Assembly: GCA_023380515.1 (NCBI GenBank)
Contig: JAMCRH010000224.1
Location: 1 to 5,769 of the forward strand
DNA from: Gammaproteobacteria bacterium
GTDB taxonomy: Bacteria > Pseudomonadota > Gammaproteobacteria > Enterobacterales > Alteromonadaceae
DNA: 5,769 nucleotides
Direction: 5' to 3'
The translations under genes were made by a program, and so were the position numbers. A model generated the notes under the pieces. That model did no database searches and was not told where the DNA came from. It saw nothing but the letters and a program-made list of their open reading frames with translations. Below are positions 1-5,769 of the stretch, in pieces (the first letter of the stretch is position 1; the number at the start of each line of letters is the position of its first letter).

Positions 1-1281
1 CGCTCGAGTCCGAAAGTCATCCAAGAAGCTCAAGAGCGCTTAGATCTTATTTTTGAACGCTTGTCAGTTTGCCCAGACACTCGTCAGCGGCTGAGTGTGC
101 CGCACCGAGTGGTCGAGGCTGCCATTCCGGTACGAATGGACGATGGCTCGTTACAAGTGTTTCGATCCTGGCGTGTGCAATTTGATATGACCCGAGGGCC
201 TGGCAAAGGCGGAATTCGCTTTCATCCCAACGTTAGCCGCGACGAAGTTATTGCTTTAAGCTTTTGGATGGCCATCAAATGTGCGGTTGTTAACTTACCT
301 TACGGTGGTGCCAAAGGTGGTGTGCGCGTTGATCGCAAGAAGTTGTCATTGATGGAGCTTGAGCGCTTATCGCGCGGCTACATTCGAGCAATGGCGGATG
401 TTATTGGCCCAGAAGTTGATATACCAGGTCCTGACATGAACACCGATGAATTAGTCATGGGTTGGATGGCAGACGAGTACGATACCTTGGTTCGGCAACG
501 ACGGCCAGCAGTCATAACCGGTAAGCCGGTCGCTCTTGGCGGCTCTCGTGGTCGCACAGCAGCAACTGGTGAAGGTGCGGCGCAAGTGTTAGACCTCTGG
601 ACCGAGCAACAAGGTAAGAAACCGCAAGACTTGCGTGTTGCCATTCAAGGTCTTGGCAATGCTGGATACTATTTTGCTTGTGCCGCAGAACGACTCGGCT
701 TTACGGTGGTTGCCATTTCGGACTCGAGCGGTGCGGTTTATTGCGAGCAAGGCCTCGACGTTCCTGCGATTTATGCGCACAAACGGAAAACCCGTGAACT
801 GAAAGGGATAAGTTCTGATGGTAACACGCACGACGTTAAAACACTGAGTAATGATGAGCTTTTAGCGCTCGACATTGACGTGCTGGCACTAGCTGCAATG
901 GAAAATCAGATCACCAAAGACAATGCTAAAGACGTGCGTGCTAAGTGGTTGTTGGAAATTGCCAATGGCCCGGTGGCAGCGGAAGCGGACAGCTTATTAC
1001 AGGACCAAGGTGTCGTGGTTCTTCCTGATGTACTGGTCAACACCGGTGGCGTTATTGTCAGCTATTATGAATGGTTACAGAATCGCAGTGCCGATTATTG
1101 GACAGGCGAACAAGTGCAAGAACGCATGCAAGCCTTGATTCGCAGTCAAGCTGAACTTTGTTTTGATCTGGCTGAAAAAGAGCAACTCGACTTACGCAGC
1201 GCTGCCTATATGCAAGGCATCAAACGAATCGCTGAGGCGATGGATGCACGGGGCACCCAAGCCGAGTTTAACGTGGATTAA
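1..1281 (+). CDS. gdhA: Glutamate dehydrogenase (Glu/Leu/Phe/Val dehydrogenase family), 5' end cut by window edge
   Basis: Catalyses the reversible oxidative deamination of glutamate to 2-oxoglutarate and ammonia in the cytoplasm. The frame is open from base 1, so the TTG at 61 is internal, not the start; 426 codons are visible, close to the full length of short hexameric bacterial GDHs, so probably only a few to some 25 N-terminal residues are missing. Counting from the first visible codon, I see the substrate-binding stretch GPGKGGIRFHP (Lys69), Lys93 in AIKC, the catalytic Lys105 in LPYGGAKGG, and the conserved Asp145 in DIPGPDMNT. The Rossmann dinucleotide motif GLGNAG follows near residues 217-222. 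Ser354 in GGVIVSYYEWLQN matches the serine that binds the glutamate side chain, favouring glutamate over leucine or phenylalanine. NAD versus NADP use cannot be decided from sequence. The gene ends convergently on the photolyase gene. The symbol is the family name; GudB/RocG-type naming would also fit. Confidence 0.93.
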   Translation, partial: RSSPKVIQEAQERLDLIFERLSVCPDTRQRLSVPHRVVEAAIPVRMDDGSLQVFRSWRVQFDMTRGPGKGGIRFHPNVSRDEVIALSFWMAIKCAVVNLPYGGAKGGVRVDRKKLSLMELERLSRGYIRAMADVIGPEVDIPGPDMNTDELVMGWMADEYDTLVRQRRPAVITGKPVALGGSRGRTAATGEGAAQVLDLWTEQQGKKPQDLRVAIQGLGNAGYYFACAAERLGFTVVAISDSSGAVYCEQGLDVPAIYAHKRKTRELKGISSDGNTHDVKTLSNDELLALDIDVLALAAMENQITKDNAKDVRAKWLLEIANGPVAAEADSLLQDQGVVVLPDVLVNTGGVIVSYYEWLQNRSADYWTGEQVQERMQALIRSQAELCFDLAEKEQLDLRSAAYMQGIKRIAEAMDARGTQAEFNVD

Positions 1282-2852
1282 AGCTTGTCCAGCTCAGCAA
1301 GCCAGGTTTGTGCCTGTTGTAAGATGGCGTCCTGTTCCTCGGCAGGGCGCTTGTCCCATTGACGGTACATCAGACTCATGCGTGGGTTTTCAGCAAGGCG
1401 TTCACGATGGCTATTCAAGAAGTTCCAATATAGGCTATTAAACGGGCAGCTTTTCCGCCCTGATTTCAGCTTGACGTTATAAAAGCAACGTTGGCAGTAG
1501 TTACTCATTTTATGGATATAGTTGCCAGAGCTCGCATAGGGCTTCGTCGCAATCAGGCCGCCGTCGGCGTATTGGCTCATTCCTCGCGTGTTCGGTAACT
1601 CGACCCATTCAATTGCATCGGCGTAAATTCCTAAGTACCACGCGTCGACCTCATCTGGATTAATGCCGGCAATAAGCGCGAAATTACCGGTCACCATTAA
1701 GCGTTGAATATGATGGGCATAGCTGTAATCCAGTGACTGTTGGATACTCGCTTGCATGCAGTGCATTTTGGTGTCAGCAGTCCAGAAATAATGCGGCAGC
1801 GACCGGTGTGCGGCAAAGTAATTTTGATTTTTATAAGTCGGCATCTCGCGCCAATAAATCAAGCGAACGAACTCTCGCCAGCCAATAATTTGGCGTACAA
1901 AGCCTTCAATTTGAGCGAGTGAAATCTGTTGCGGGTTACGCTCAAATTCAGCAATTGCGGTGTCGATGACTTCGCGAGGGCTGATCATCTTGGTATTTAA
2001 GCTAAATGATAATCGTGAGTGAAATAGCAAGTAGCCACGAGTACTCATGGCGTCTTGATATTGCCCAAATTTAGGCAACGCATGACGCACGAAGTGTTGC
2101 AACAGTTCACGAGATTGCCGACGGCTGATGGGCCAATCCAGCGCTTCCGGATCTAGCTTGCCAATCATGTCGACAGCCTGGGTATCGAGCATTTGGCTTA
2201 TGTGTTCAACGTTGTTACTAAATTTGATCGGTGTCGGCACGGTTTCACTGTCCGGCAGTGCATTGCGATTATCTTGGTCGAAATTCCACTGCTCGCCTAA
2301 AGGTTCGGCGCCGGTCATTAAGTAACCTGTTTTACGACGAATCTTCCGATAAAAACTTTCAAGTAATGGTTTCTTATCGGCGGGTAAGTATTCTTCCAAC
2401 TCCTCAAGTTCAACTAAAAAATGTTCGCTACTGACTTTCCGAACATGCTGAGCAATCGCTAAATCATCGAGCTGAGCGGCAAGGCGGAACTCGTCCGGCT
2501 GCTGAAAGCTAAAGGTTGTCAGATTCGGAAGTAATTCCGCGACTTGGTTTAAGTTTTTATCCAGTGCTTGGTGATTGTCAGGGCTGTCGAGACGCAGGTA
2601 AAGGATATCGGCCATGGTACCGACAACATCTGCAAATGCTCGCATTGCAGCAAAGAACGCGTTTACTTTCTGTTGGTGATGGCGGACATAGTCGGTCTCT
2701 TGTCGCATCTCGAACATCACGAATAAGATATTCTCGGGTTCGTTGAACCACGAATGGCGAATGTTTAACTGATCACCAAGGATGAGGCGAATCTCATGAT
2801 ACTGTTGGCGACTTGTGGTGGGAATTTGTTCGAGACTATTCCATAACGACAT
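1278..2852 (-). CDS. FeS-cluster bacterial cryptochrome/photolyase (PhrB-like, probable (6-4) photolyase)
   Basis: A 524-residue flavoprotein of the prokaryotic FeS-BCP group. Characterised members use FAD and a lumazine antenna and repair (6-4) UV photoproducts with blue light. The N-terminal antenna-type domain opens with RLILGDQLNIRHSWF (residues 22-36). The helical FAD-binding and catalytic part covers about residues 240-500. The protein has exactly four cysteines, C365, C453, C456 and C469 (MHCMQ, YCQRC, SCPF). Their spacing equals that of the [4Fe-4S] ligands I recall for Agrobacterium PhrB (350, 438, 441, 454), a constant shift of 15. With the same shift, H380/H381 (YAHHIQRL) fall on the active-site histidines, and W357, W405, Y406, Y439 and Y445 on residues implicated in electron transfer. 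The start ATG has a good ribosome site, AAGGAAG, 9 bases upstream. Lesion specificity and a signalling role are inferred, not seen. Confidence 0.93.
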   Translation of the reverse strand: MSLWNSLEQIPTTSRQQYHEIRLILGDQLNIRHSWFNEPENILFVMFEMRQETDYVRHHQQKVNAFFAAMRAFADVVGTMADILYLRLDSPDNHQALDKNLNQVAELLPNLTTFSFQQPDEFRLAAQLDDLAIAQHVRKVSSEHFLVELEELEEYLPADKKPLLESFYRKIRRKTGYLMTGAEPLGEQWNFDQDNRNALPDSETVPTPIKFSNNVEHISQMLDTQAVDMIGKLDPEALDWPISRRQSRELLQHFVRHALPKFGQYQDAMSTRGYLLFHSRLSFSLNTKMISPREVIDTAIAEFERNPQQISLAQIEGFVRQIIGWREFVRLIYWREMPTYKNQNYFAAHRSLPHYFWTADTKMHCMQASIQQSLDYSYAHHIQRLMVTGNFALIAGINPDEVDAWYLGIYADAIEWVELPNTRGMSQYADGGLIATKPYASSGNYIHKMSNYCQRCFYNVKLKSGRKSCPFNSLYWNFLNSHRERLAENPRMSLMYRQWDKRPAEEQDAILQQAQTWLAELDKL

Positions 2853-2861
2853 ACAGCTAGA

Positions 2862-2868
2862 CTTCCTT
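2862..2868 (-). promoter_or_regulatory. Ribosome binding site of the photolyase gene
   Basis: On the - strand this reads AAGGAAG and lies 9 bases before the ATG at 2852. It supports that ATG as the photolyase start. I found no convincing -35/-10 pair for this gene in the 113-base gap. Confidence 0.7.
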
Positions 2869-2893
2869 TAGTCGGGGGCGGTACAGAATTCCA

Positions 2894-2922
2894 TAGGCAG
2901 ACAGCCCATGCTTGAGTACACT
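2894..2922 (+). promoter_or_regulatory. Possible sigma-70 promoter for rsuA
   Basis: TAGGCA (2894-2899) and TACACT (2917-2922) each match 4 of 6 consensus bases for -35 and -10 boxes, with a 17-base spacer. The start of transcription would be near 2929, giving a leader of about 37 bases before the rsuA ATG. The match is moderate and the call rests on position in the divergent gap. Confidence 0.35.
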
Positions 2923-2929
2923 ATGCTCA
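2913..2929. repeat. Imperfect inverted repeat in the divergent photolyase/rsuA gap (possible operator)
   Basis: TGAGTA-CACTA-TGCTCA: 5 of 6 arm positions pair around a 5-base centre. It overlaps the proposed rsuA -10 box and lies about 60 bases upstream of the photolyase start, so a protein bound here could affect either gene. I do not recognise it as a known operator; it is not a LexA box. Chance occurrence is possible for a repeat this short. Confidence 0.25.
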
Positions 2930-2965
2930 TGTTTACGTTATTTCCTCCAATTAGGTTCTCTCGCA

Positions 2966-3652
2966 ATGCGAATTGATCGATTTCTTGCCGAAACGACTGG
3001 AATGAGTCGAAAAGAAGCCACGAAAGTGCTCCATCGTGGCGAAGTGACACTAAACGGTGAGGTAGTTAAGAAAGGTGCGGTGCAAGTGCCGACTGATGCA
3101 GAAGTGGCTTGGAATGACATGGCACTCGAGCTGCTGGGGCCCACTTACATTTTGTTCCATAAGCCGGTTGGCTGTATTTGCGCGAACGATGACCCGCGTC
3201 ACCCGACGGTATTTGTCTATTTGGATTTACCGAATCCAGACAAATTTCACACCGTGGGGCGCTTAGATTTAGACACAAGTGGTTTGTTGCTCGTCACGAA
3301 CGACGGCCAGTGGTCGCATCGCATCACCTCACCGAAGCATGCCTGTCATAAGGTTTATCGTGCGATTTTGGCTGAACCTATCGACAGCAGTGCGATTGCT
3401 GCCTTTGCGAATGGGATAAAACTGCACGGTGATCCAGCATTAACGAAGCCTGCGACGCTGGAGATTATTAGCGAAACTGAGGCACGTGTGACCCTATCGG
3501 AAGGGCGTTACCACCAAGTTCGGCGCATGTTTGCTGCGGTTGGAAATCGCGTTGAGGCACTGCACCGAGAGCAAGTGGGTGAACTCACTCTCGGAGACCT
3601 TGAGCCGGGCGAATATCGCCACTTGTCTGCAGAGGAAGTGGCGCTGTTTTAA
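2966..3652 (+). CDS. rsuA: 16S rRNA pseudouridine(516) synthase RsuA
   Basis: Converts uridine 516 of 16S rRNA to pseudouridine during small-subunit assembly. The 228-residue product is close to the usual RsuA length. Residues 1-50 form an S4 RNA-binding domain (MRIDRFLAETTGMSR). The catalytic domain follows, with HKPVGCICANDDPRHPT at 65-81, the active-site GRLDLDTSGL (catalytic Asp101, matching Asp102 in E. coli), DGQWSHRITSP and SEGRYHQVRRMFAAVGN. These blocks match E. coli RsuA better than RluB, RluE or RluF as I remember them. The ATG at 2966 is chosen because its MRIDRF start aligns with E. coli MRLDKF; a TTG at 2912 in the same frame would add 18 residues that do not fit the family. The ribosome site is weak (AGG at 2953-2955, 10 bases upstream). 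The gene converges on the dGTPase-like gene with a 6-base gap and no clear terminator. Confidence 0.95.
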   Translation: MRIDRFLAETTGMSRKEATKVLHRGEVTLNGEVVKKGAVQVPTDAEVAWNDMALELLGPTYILFHKPVGCICANDDPRHPTVFVYLDLPNPDKFHTVGRLDLDTSGLLLVTNDGQWSHRITSPKHACHKVYRAILAEPIDSSAIAAFANGIKLHGDPALTKPATLEIISETEARVTLSEGRYHQVRRMFAAVGNRVEALHREQVGELTLGDLEPGEYRHLSAEEVALF

Positions 3653-3658
3653 CTGGCG

Positions 3659-4942
3659 TTAACTAAACAGCCGACGGTACATATGCTCGGCATAATCGTC
3701 GGTCATGCCGGCAATATAATCACATAATACGCGATCGGCGGCGACTTGGCCGTCGGCCGCGAATGCGGATTGCCATCGGGCGCGTGTGTTGCGTGGCAAC
3801 AAACGCTCCGGCTCAGCATGGAATGCTGAAAACAACTCCAATAACATGGATTGACTGCGATAGCGCAATTGCTGAATAGCAGGATCGTTGATCACATGTT
3901 CAAATACGACGGCTTTTAAAGTGTTCAGTAATTGCCGCTCTTCCTCAGGTAACCACGCATTAAAGCGAATTAACGGCTCTTGCGCATCAGGCAAAACTTC
4001 TTTAACTGAAACCGCCGTGACAAATATATTCACCATGGCGCCGATGGCATTTTTGCGGAGATGATGCACATTGGAGAACAGTTGTTGGCTTAATTCCTGA
4101 ACTAATTCACGCAACGTTGGCGACAAACCCGCGACAAATTGGTCCATGTGCTGATGCCATTGCATGGCGTTAAGTGTTCCGGTGACTACTGCATCTTCGA
4201 GGTCGTGCACACCATACGCAATATCATCAGCAAGCTCCATGAGTGACGCATCAAACGACTTATAAACAGACCGCTGCCATGGTGACTTGGGTAGTTGCTC
4301 AGTCATTTGAAACTGCTGACGATCTTGGTCACTCAAGGGTGCCAGGACCCAATCGAGTAAGTCAGCGTCGGTTTGGTAAATAGCTTTCGCCGGCTTCCAT
4401 TGCGCTAAGCTTAGCGGACGCGCTTCTGCTGGCGCTTCTAGCTCTGGCATTAACACAGGATATTTTAATAAACCCAGGAGCGTGCGTCGTGTTAAGTCCA
4501 TGCCGTGTTCGGCATGATATGCTTCGAGACGACCAACAATTCGAAAGGTTTGGCCATTGCCTTCAAAACCGCCAGAACCCAACATTTTGTAGTTCAGTGC
4601 AGTTTCGCCACCATGACCGAATGGTGGATGGCCAATATCATGAGCGAGACACAGGGCTTCCATTAAGTTTTCATCAGGCAACAACGCTTTGATTTCGGTG
4701 CTACCGCTGTGCGCAAATTGATTAATGAGTGAGGCTCCAATTTGGGCAGCTTCGAGTGAGTGAGTGAGGCGAGTGCGGTAAAAATCATTTTCGCCGACAT
4801 TCATAATTTGAGTTTTCGACTGCAAGCGCCGGAACGCTGCGGAATGAAGAATCCGAGCTCGATCGCGTTGCCAAGGGTTACGAAGATCGCCCGGACGTGC
4901 AGGTGCTGCACCTGAACGGCGTTGTTGCCAAATATCTTGCAT
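3659..4942 (-). CDS. dgt: dGTPase-like deoxynucleoside triphosphate triphosphohydrolase (HD domain)
   Basis: Belongs to the HD-domain dNTP triphosphohydrolases, which split a dNTP into deoxynucleoside and triphosphate and so tune the cytoplasmic nucleotide pool. At 427 residues it fits the shorter dGTPase-like type rather than the roughly 500-residue E. coli Dgt. Metal-ligand motifs from the chosen ATG are His61 in RTRLTHSLEAAQIG, His101-Asp102 in LCLAHDIGHPPFGHGGE, and Asp239/Asp240 in ELADDIAYGVHDLED. The N-terminal RNPWQRDRARILHSAAFRRLQ stretch split around residues 21-41 is also typical. The ATG at 4942 is preferred over an in-frame GTG at 4963 because AGGGAG sits 6 bases before it and the MQDIW start is family-like. 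It lies 23 bases after the GNAT stop codon and is probably cotranscribed with that gene. Substrate preference (dGTP or other dNTPs) cannot be read from sequence. Some relatives limit phage growth by depleting dNTPs, but nothing here shows a defence role. Confidence 0.92.
   Translation of the reverse strand: MQDIWQQRRSGAAPARPGDLRNPWQRDRARILHSAAFRRLQSKTQIMNVGENDFYRTRLTHSLEAAQIGASLINQFAHSGSTEIKALLPDENLMEALCLAHDIGHPPFGHGGETALNYKMLGSGGFEGNGQTFRIVGRLEAYHAEHGMDLTRRTLLGLLKYPVLMPELEAPAEARPLSLAQWKPAKAIYQTDADLLDWVLAPLSDQDRQQFQMTEQLPKSPWQRSVYKSFDASLMELADDIAYGVHDLEDAVVTGTLNAMQWHQHMDQFVAGLSPTLRELVQELSQQLFSNVHHLRKNAIGAMVNIFVTAVSVKEVLPDAQEPLIRFNAWLPEEERQLLNTLKAVVFEHVINDPAIQQLRYRSQSMLLELFSAFHAEPERLLPRNTRARWQSAFAADGQVAADRVLCDYIAGMTDDYAEHMYRRLFS
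3670..3703. other. Nested hairpin just downstream of the rsuA stop codon
   Basis: CCGACG (3671-3676) pairs with CGTCGG (3697-3702), extendable by a G-U pair on the + strand. Inside it TATGC (3682-3686) pairs with GCATA (3690-3694) around a 3-base loop. It begins 18 bases after the rsuA stop and lies within the last codons of the dGTPase-like gene. There is no U-run after it, so it is not a standard intrinsic terminator; it could protect the rsuA mRNA end or be a coding coincidence. Confidence 0.22.
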
Positions 4943-4948
4943 TGCTAA

Positions 4949-4954
4949 CTCCCT
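4949..4954 (-). promoter_or_regulatory. dgt: Ribosome binding site that fixes the dgt start
   Basis: Reads AGGGAG on the - strand, 6 bases before the ATG at 4942. The alternative GTG at 4963 lies upstream of this site and has no well-spaced site of its own, so the shorter 427-residue protein is favoured. Confidence 0.7.
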
Positions 4955-4965
4955 AGCTCTCACTC

Positions 4966-5436
4966 TTAATTATGCGGATAGGTTAGCATTAATTTGCGCA
5001 TAAGGAAGCGATCTTGTGCGGGGCCAAGGTAATCTTTTTTGAGTGCGATTGTTTCGAAGCCTAGCGACTGGTATAGCCGAACAGCTGCACTATTATCTGG
5101 TGCCACGGTGAGAATTGCTTCTTCATAACCTTGATACGCAAGTGCTGAAAGTAGTTGTTGCATCAGCTTGCGACCGAGCCCCTGACCACGACCGGCTGGT
5201 GCGATGAGTAATGACATAATCCAAGCTTGGTTTTGCTGTTCTGCCGGCGCTGCGAGTGCATACCCAAGCACGTTTGTTGTTCCATCGGATTGGTCTTTAG
5301 CAACGAGAAACAGTGAGGGCCACTGCGCTAATGCCTGCCAGAAAAATGTGCTCGGGTAGCCTTCTTCGAGGTAGTCCTGAGCTTCGAGTTGAGTTAGTTG
5401 GGGAATATCAGATGCTTGTGCGGGGGACAGTAACAT
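4966..5436 (-). CDS. GNAT-family N-acetyltransferase (RimI-like), substrate unknown
   Basis: A 156-residue single-domain GNAT enzyme, which would transfer an acetyl group from acetyl-CoA to an amine. The acetyl-CoA pyrophosphate loop is RGQGLG (residues 83-88) after the beta-4 strand AWIMSLLIAP, and the C-terminal DNSAAVRLYQSLGFE block (114-128) carries the usual Asn115 and Tyr122. The N-terminus (LSPAQASDIPQLTQLEAQ) is typical of the fold. No signal peptide or membrane segment is seen, so it is cytoplasmic. The ATG at 5436 has AAGG 6 bases upstream. It sits 14 bases after the hairpin that ends the yceI-like gene and 23 bases before dgt, suggesting a two-gene GNAT-dgt unit. The family is clear; whether the target is a protein N-terminus, an amino acid or another small amine is not. 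Confidence 0.88.
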   Translation of the reverse strand: MLLSPAQASDIPQLTQLEAQDYLEEGYPSTFFWQALAQWPSLFLVAKDQSDGTTNVLGYALAAPAEQQNQAWIMSLLIAPAGRGQGLGRKLMQQLLSALAYQGYEEAILTVAPDNSAAVRLYQSLGFETIALKKDYLGPAQDRFLMRKLMLTYPHN

Positions 5437-5449
5437 AGCCAGCCTTATT

Positions 5450-5480
5450 AAAAACCACCGGCGACAGCGCCGATGGTTTT
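5450..5480 (-). terminator. Rho-independent terminator of the yceI-like gene
   Basis: Two 13-base arms (5451-5463 and 5468-5480) flank a 4-base loop. On the - strand every position pairs, with one U-G wobble; on the + strand that position is an A-C mismatch, so the hairpin is better as a - strand structure. It ends in a run of five U. It starts 9 bases after the yceI-like stop codon, the expected place for its terminator. Confidence 0.85.
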
Positions 5481-5509
5481 ATTCTAGGATTACTGGCGAA
5501 TGCCTTCAA
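5481..5509 (-). promoter_or_regulatory. Candidate sigma-70 promoter for the GNAT-dgt unit
   Basis: On the - strand TTGAAG (5504-5509, 4/6 to TTGACA), a 17-base spacer, then TAGAAT (5481-5486, 5/6 to TATAAT). It overlaps the last codons and stop of the yceI-like gene. Transcription would start near 5474, inside the first arm of the terminator hairpin, leaving a shortened stem of about 7 base pairs at the very 5' end of the GNAT mRNA. This would explain how GNAT-dgt is expressed despite the terminator directly upstream. Confidence 0.5.
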
Positions 5510-5769
5510 CATGTAAATCGAGGTAAACGGTTTGTGCTGCTGGGCCGAGATTGAGGTCAATGCCAAAATCGCCGACATTAATGGCGAGCTCGCCAGTAAA
5601 ACCAGCACGGTAGCCACCCCAAGGGTCTTGACCTTCACCATATTTTTGGACTTCGAAAGTGACTTCGCGAGTTTCTCCGAATAACGTCAAGTGTCCAGTG
5701 ACTGCACCGCGACCGTCGCCGAGGTAGTTATAGCTAGTACTAACAAAACGTGCCTCACTCCAACGCTCG
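5490..5769 (-). CDS. YceI-family (polyisoprenoid-binding, lipocalin-like) protein, C-terminal part only
   Basis: The visible 93 codons run open to the window edge, so this is about the C-terminal half of a protein whose family is usually near 190 residues. Recognisable YceI features include AVTGHLTLFGETREVTFEV, a DPWGGYRAGF block, and the closing strands DFGIDLNLGP and VYLDLHVEGIRQ. The family forms an extended beta-barrel that binds a long isoprenoid chain; E. coli YceI is periplasmic. A signal peptide would lie outside the window, so location cannot be confirmed. A TTG at 5690 in this frame is internal, because family-like sequence (YNYLGDGRGAVTG) continues upstream of it. A strong terminator follows the stop. 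The exact lipid ligand is unknown. Confidence 0.85.
   Translation of the reverse strand, partial: ERWSEARFVSTSYNYLGDGRGAVTGHLTLFGETREVTFEVQKYGEGQDPWGGYRAGFTGELAINVGDFGIDLNLGPAAQTVYLDLHVEGIRQ

Noticed and set aside
61..63. TTG as the start codon of the glutamate dehydrogenase
   Set aside because: The same frame is open back to base 1 and reads a plausible GDH N-terminal helix (IQEAQERLDLIFERL), so the gene simply runs off the edge.
1290..1325. Possible terminator after GDH (CAGG/CCTG hairpin)
   Set aside because: Only a 4-base-pair stem with no U-run, within photolyase coding sequence.
1163..1441. A 92-codon + strand frame across the GDH/photolyase junction
   Set aside because: It overlaps two well-supported genes in other frames and has no recognisable domain.
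2912..2965. An 18-residue N-terminal extension of RsuA from a TTG
   Set aside because: The extension does not resemble the family, and the ATG at 2966 aligns with the E. coli RsuA start. The region better serves as promoter and leader.
5408..5641. A 77-codon frame on the - strand with a hydrophobic start that looks like a signal peptide
   Set aside because: It overlaps the yceI-like gene, the terminator and the GNAT start in another frame, and has no ribosome site I could support. It is a shadow.
5490..5690. A free-standing 66-residue small protein starting at a TTG
   Set aside because: It is the tail of a longer YceI-like frame that stays open to the window edge with family-like residues upstream.
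1..5769. A defence island or a new multi-gene system built around the photolyase and dGTPase-like genes
   Set aside because: The two genes are on separate transcripts with housekeeping rsuA between them, and no mobile element, toxin-antitoxin pair or other defence gene is present. The set reads as ordinary chromosome.

Overview
This window looks like ordinary chromosomal DNA from a gammaproteobacterium. The RsuA, dGTPase-like and YceI proteins resemble gammaproteobacterial versions, and a marine Alteromonadales relative (Idiomarina-like) is my best guess. That placement is inference from protein character, not a database match. Base composition is even throughout. I see no transposase, integrase, phage gene, tRNA, rRNA or CRISPR array.

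Layout from left to right: (1) the 3' part of a glutamate dehydrogenase gene on the + strand, cut by the window edge; (2) a complete gene on the - strand for a prokaryotic iron-sulfur photolyase/cryptochrome (FeS-BCP group, PhrB-like), ending tail-to-tail on the dehydrogenase gene with a 4-base TTAA overlap of stop codons; (3) a 113-base divergent intergenic region; (4) rsuA, the 16S rRNA pseudouridine-516 synthase, on the + strand; (5) after only 6 bases, a convergent dGTPase-like HD-domain gene on the - strand; (6) immediately upstream of it on the same strand, a small GNAT acetyltransferase gene, probably its operon partner; (7) a strong hairpin terminator on the - strand; and (8) the C-terminal half of a YceI-family protein on the - strand, cut by the right edge.

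The genes do not form one pathway. They cover nitrogen/carbon metabolism (GDH), light-driven DNA repair, rRNA modification, nucleotide-pool control (dGTPase-like) and a probable periplasmic lipocalin-like protein. The photolyase and the dGTPase-like enzyme both bear on DNA maintenance, but they are in separate transcription units with rsuA between them, so a shared system is not supported.

I did not find a previously undescribed system. Two places deserve a closer look. One is the very compact junction between yceI and the GNAT gene, where a promoter-like sequence lies directly in front of a terminator hairpin, so the hairpin may end one transcript and begin the next. The other is the FeS photolyase, whose four cysteines have the same spacing as the cluster ligands I recall for Agrobacterium PhrB.
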